Part shown: positions 61,033 to 64,000 of the stretch, piece by piece
How positions within the stretch are numbered: the stretch's first letter is position 1
Layout of the letters: each line of letters begins with the position of its first letter
Assembly: GCF_000014805.1 (NCBI RefSeq)
Contig: NC_008570.1
Coordinates: 1,989,001-2,053,000 of the forward strand
Reading direction: 5' to 3'
Source: Aeromonas hydrophila subsp. hydrophila ATCC 7966
GTDB lineage: Bacteria > Pseudomonadota > Gammaproteobacteria > Enterobacterales > Aeromonadaceae
DNA: 64,000 nt
The notes under the pieces: model-generated
Seen by the model: the letters and a program-made list of their open reading frames with translations, nothing else
Databases searched by the model: none
Told to the model about the DNA's origin: nothing
Position numbers and translations under genes: made by a program

Positions 61033-61992
61033 TCAGTCTTGTTTTGCATAGAGTTCTTTGCGCCGCGCCGGGTAGATGATGGTGGTGAGCAGCTCGGTGC
61101 TGACGCTGATGAAGATGACGAAGCTGGCCACCACCAGGGTGGCGCCGCGGATGGCGGCGTAGTCCTGCAGGGCGATGCTGTTGATGAGCCAGCGGCCGAT
61201 GCCGTGCCACTCGAACACCACCTCGGTGATCATGGCGGAGGTGAGCACGCTGCCCAGCTGCAGGCCCAGCAGCGGCAGCACCGGCGGCAGGGCGTTCTTG
61301 AGGCCGTGACGCCAGACGATCTGGCGACGGGAGAGGCCGCGGCTGGCCGCCGCCTTGATGTAGTTCTGCTTCATCACGTCGATGAGGGAGCTGCGTACGT
61401 GGCGGATCACCTCGGTGGTGGGCACCACCGCCAGTACCAGCGAGGGCAGGATCAGGTGGCGCAGGGCATCGTGCAGGGCGGCCTGGCGCCAGGGTTCGTG
61501 GCTCATCAGCACGTCGATGAGGGCGATGCCGGTGATGGAGGGCACGTCATAGAGCAGGCTGATCTGGCCGGAGGCGGGCAGCCAACCCAGATCCAGCGAG
61601 AAGAACATCACCACCAGCAGCGCCAGCCAGAACACCGGCACCGCGTAGCCGATGAGGCCGGCGGTCATGATGGTGAGATCGAGCGGCTTGCCCTGGGAGA
61701 GGGCCGCCAGGGTGCCGAGCGGAATGCCCACCAGCAGCGAGATGGCGAAGGCTGCCACGCAGAGGATCAGGGTGGCGGGGAAGTAGTGACGGATCTCGTC
61801 CAGCACCGGCAGGCCGGAGACGCTGGAGAGCCCCAGATCCCCGTCCAGAATGCGGCGCAGGAAGTCGGGGTAGCCGCTCCAGAAGCTGGCCTGCTGGCCG
61901 ATGAGGCGCACGTCCAGCAGGTAGGCGACGAAGGTCAGCGCCAGCAGGGTGATGAGCAGCAGATTGATGCGACGCAGGATATAGAGAAACAT
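61033..61992 (-). CDS. sapB: SapB, peptide ABC transporter permease
   Basis: 319 residues, DppB/OppB type: MFLYILRRINLLLITLLALT, an N-terminal membrane helix, GLIGYAVPVFWLALLVVMFF, and the cytoplasmic coupling loop NYIKAAASRGLSRRQIVWRH. It begins 2 bp after sapA ends on the minus strand. Confidence 0.95.
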   Translation of the reverse strand: MFLYILRRINLLLITLLALTFVAYLLDVRLIGQQASFWSGYPDFLRRILDGDLGLSSVSGLPVLDEIRHYFPATLILCVAAFAISLLVGIPLGTLAALSQGKPLDLTIMTAGLIGYAVPVFWLALLVVMFFSLDLGWLPASGQISLLYDVPSITGIALIDVLMSHEPWRQAALHDALRHLILPSLVLAVVPTTEVIRHVRSSLIDVMKQNYIKAAASRGLSRRQIVWRHGLKNALPPVLPLLGLQLGSVLTSAMITEVVFEWHGIGRWLINSIALQDYAAIRGATLVVASFVIFISVSTELLTTIIYPARRKELYAKQD

Positions 61993-61994
61993 GC

Positions 61995-63596
61995 TTACTC
62001 CCGATAGGCCTGGTTGAAGACGGTGCCGCCAAAGGGCATCAGGGAGAGCCCCTCGATGTCGCTGCGGCTGACCTGGGTGCGCAGGGCATGGGCCAGCGGA
62101 ATGAGCGGCATCTGCTCGTTGAGCAGGGTCTGGGCGTAGTAGTAGTTGCGCAGCCTGAATGCCAGCTGGGGCGTGGTCACCGCATCGTCCAGCAGTTGAT
62201 CAAACGCCGGGCTGCACCAGCGGCTGTAGTTGTTGCCGCGCTCGACGGCGGCGCAGCTCAGCAGCTGGCGAAAGAAGTTGTCCGGGTCGGCGTTGTCGGC
62301 AATCCAGCCGCTGAGCAGGCTGTCGTACTGGCCCTGGGCGAGACGGGCCTCGATGACCGGCCACTCCTGCTGCACGATTTTGAGCTTGATGCCGACCTTG
62401 GCCAGATCGCTTCGCATCAGCTGGGCTGTTTTGAGGGCATCCGGGTTGTAGGCACGCGAGCCCGGCTGCACCAGCACCTGCATCTCGAACCCTTGCTCCA
62501 GTCCTGCCTCCTTGAGCAGCTGGCGCGCCCGCTTGAGGTCCGGCTGGCGCATCGGCAGGGAGGGGTTGTAACCCCAGGAGAGCGGCGGCAGCAGGCTGTT
62601 GGCGGGCTGGCCCGTCTCGAAATAGACCGCCTGCAGCAAGTTGTCGATGTTGATGGCGCTGGCGATGGCCTGGCGCACCTGCACCTTGTTGAACGGCGCC
62701 TTGCGGGTATTGAGGGCGAGGAAGGCTACGTTCATGCCGGACTGCACCGCCAGGCTGAGGTCGGGATCCTGGTCGATCACCGACAGCTGGCTGGCGGAGG
62801 GGGTACTCATCACGTCGCACTCGCCGGTCAGCAGCTTGGCCAGCCGCTTGGACGATTTGGGGGTGATGTCGTAGATGAGCTGCTCAATCTTGGCCTCGCC
62901 GCCCCAGTAACCGGGGTGGCGCAGGTAGCGCACGTATTCGTTGTGGCGATATTCCTTGAAGCTGAACGGCCCGGTGCCCACCGGGCGGCTGTCGATGAGC
63001 CCCGGGGTGCCGGCCTTTTGCAGCTGCCCGGCATACTCGGCGGAGAGCACGATGGCGTAGTCGCTGGCCAGGGTGGCGAGGAAGGAGGCATCCGGCCGGT
63101 TCAGCTCGAATACCACCTGATCCGTGCCCTTCTTGTAGACCCGCTTGATCAGCTGATCCAGCCCCAGGCTGTAGAAGTAGGGGTATTCACCGCCGGAGAC
63201 GTCGTGATAGGGGTGCTGCTTGTCGAGCAGCCGCCGCCAGGTGAACACCACGTCATCGGCGTTGAGGGGGCGCGAGGGGTTGAACCAGGGCGTGTGGTGA
63301 AAGGTGACTCCCTTGCGCAGGGTCAGGGTATAGAAGAGGCCGTCTTCGCTGGTGCTCCAGCGGGTGGCGAGCCCTCCCTCCAGCGCCAGGGTGTTGGGGT
63401 TCACCTCCAGCAGTCGGTCGTAGAGCGGGCGCGAGCTGGCATCCAGGGTCACCCCGGAATTGGAGACCTGGGGATTGAAGGTCTGGGGCGAGCCTTCGGC
63501 ACAATAGATGAGTCCCGTCCTGGACGCGTCGTCTTGTTTCTGACAACCGGTGAGCAGCACCAGCACTCCAAGCAGCAAGGGTTTGAGCATTCTCAT
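61995..63596 (-). CDS. sapA: SapA, peptide-binding protein, lipoprotein form
   Basis: 533 residues of the SBP_bac_5 (DppA/OppA) family. The family parts seen are YCAEGSPQTFNPQVSNSG, NADDVVFTWRRLLD, QPVGTGPFSF-like RPVGTGPFSFKEYRHNEY and SGWIADNADPDNFFRQLLSC. The leader ends in LLTGC (Cys18), a lipobox, so it should be an inner-membrane-tethered lipoprotein rather than the free periplasmic form of E. coli. It is first of the sap operon. Confidence 0.93.
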   Translation of the reverse strand: MRMLKPLLLGVLVLLTGCQKQDDASRTGLIYCAEGSPQTFNPQVSNSGVTLDASSRPLYDRLLEVNPNTLALEGGLATRWSTSEDGLFYTLTLRKGVTFHHTPWFNPSRPLNADDVVFTWRRLLDKQHPYHDVSGGEYPYFYSLGLDQLIKRVYKKGTDQVVFELNRPDASFLATLASDYAIVLSAEYAGQLQKAGTPGLIDSRPVGTGPFSFKEYRHNEYVRYLRHPGYWGGEAKIEQLIYDITPKSSKRLAKLLTGECDVMSTPSASQLSVIDQDPDLSLAVQSGMNVAFLALNTRKAPFNKVQVRQAIASAINIDNLLQAVYFETGQPANSLLPPLSWGYNPSLPMRQPDLKRARQLLKEAGLEQGFEMQVLVQPGSRAYNPDALKTAQLMRSDLAKVGIKLKIVQQEWPVIEARLAQGQYDSLLSGWIADNADPDNFFRQLLSCAAVERGNNYSRWCSPAFDQLLDDAVTTPQLAFRLRNYYYAQTLLNEQMPLIPLAHALRTQVSRSDIEGLSLMPFGGTVFNQAYRE

Positions 63597-63680
63597 TGTC
63601 GAACCATGTTTTTATACGAAGTTGCCGGCGACGGGGCCGGCAAGGGGTGGGTGCCGCTCTGGGGCAGGCTGCCCGGGTGA

Positions 63681-64000
63681 TTAATCCGCATCGTTGTCAC
63701 TGTCCAGCAGCTGGTATTTGCGCAGCATGCCGCGGAACTGGTGATAGCTCAGGGCCAGCAGTTGGGCGGCTTTGCGCTGATTATACTGGGATTGCTGCAG
63801 TGCTTGCTTGAGTAAATTAATCTCGTAGCCCGCCACCGCCTGTTTGAGATCCAGCGGCAGGGCGGGGGAGTCCGGTGTCACCGCCGGCGTCTGCTCCAGC
63901 TGGACGGTGGTCGCGACCGCCGCCTGGGCCCGGGGACGCCAGGGGGAATCGAACGGGTTGAGCACCAGCTCGGCCAGCGGCAACTGGGGGTTGCCCTGGC
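63681..64000 (-). CDS. pspF: PspF, sigma-54 activator of the phage-shock operon (C-terminal part)
   Basis: The frame enters from the window edge and ends at 63681. The visible 106 residues include the LVLNPF linker, LPLDLKQAVAGYEINLLKQA and the Fis-type helix-turn-helix SQYNQRKAAQLLALSYHQFR, as in PspF. The AAA+ domain lies outside. The psp genes probably lie beyond the window. Confidence 0.85.
   Translation of the reverse strand, partial: QGNPQLPLAELVLNPFDSPWRPRAQAAVATTVQLEQTPAVTPDSPALPLDLKQAVAGYEINLLKQALQQSQYNQRKAAQLLALSYHQFRGMLRKYQLLDSDNDAD

Overview
The window reads as chromosomal DNA of an Aeromonas (A. hydrophila/A. dhakensis type). The basis is G+C-rich gammaproteobacterial housekeeping genes in an Aeromonas-like order (tRNA-Ser, a large type VI secretion cluster, tRNA-Pro/Arg/His, folD, cspD, clpS-clpA, infA, bpt-aat, trxB, lrp, ftsK-lolA-rarA, serS, cvpA-purF, miaE, sapABCDF, pspF). 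The assignment rests on recalled protein families; no database search was run.

Layout. 1-1450: the tail of an unnamed CDS, a tRNA-Ser(GGA) with a stringent-type promoter, then diverged tandem repeats that look like rtT RNA units. 1449-9031: a strong sigma-54 promoter, hcp, a vgrG with a C-terminal transthyretin-like adaptor, a PoNe-type DNase effector, its PoNi immunity protein, a membrane-anchored accessory protein and a Sel1-repeat lipoprotein. 9032-9703: a long AT-rich intergenic. 9704-30113: the complete structural T6SS operon in the V. cholerae vas order: tssB, tssC, tssE, tssF, tssG, fha, tssJ, tssK, tssL, tssH(clpV), vasH, vasI, tssA(vasJ), tssM(vasK), vasL. 30287-37270: a second sigma-54 promoter almost identical to the one before hcp, PAAR, a second vgrG nearly identical to the first, a two-domain peptidoglycan-degrading effector (amidase-like plus lysozyme-like, TseP type), its LprI-like lysozyme-inhibitor immunity protein, then an AT-rich stretch of broken and intact small secreted-protein genes and transposase scraps. 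37838-64000: core genome.

How it works together. The main operon encodes sheath, baseplate, membrane complex and sheath-recycling ATPase plus VasH, a sigma-54 activator. The two GG-N10-GC promoters sit only in front of the expendable parts (Hcp tube, VgrG/PAAR spike, effectors). VasH could therefore couple supply of ammunition to assembly of the machine. Each VgrG has its own C-terminal tail and its own effector-immunity cassette.

The core part holds a tight N-degron group: clpS-clpA adaptor/unfoldase and aat-bpt aminoacyl transferases, with infA between them. Less expected items are: a triplicated rarA start region that forms a chain of overlapping mini-ORFs after lolA; a truncated ald pseudogene beside lrp; a PleD-like double-receiver diguanylate cyclase without the product-inhibition site; and a lipoprotein form of SapA.
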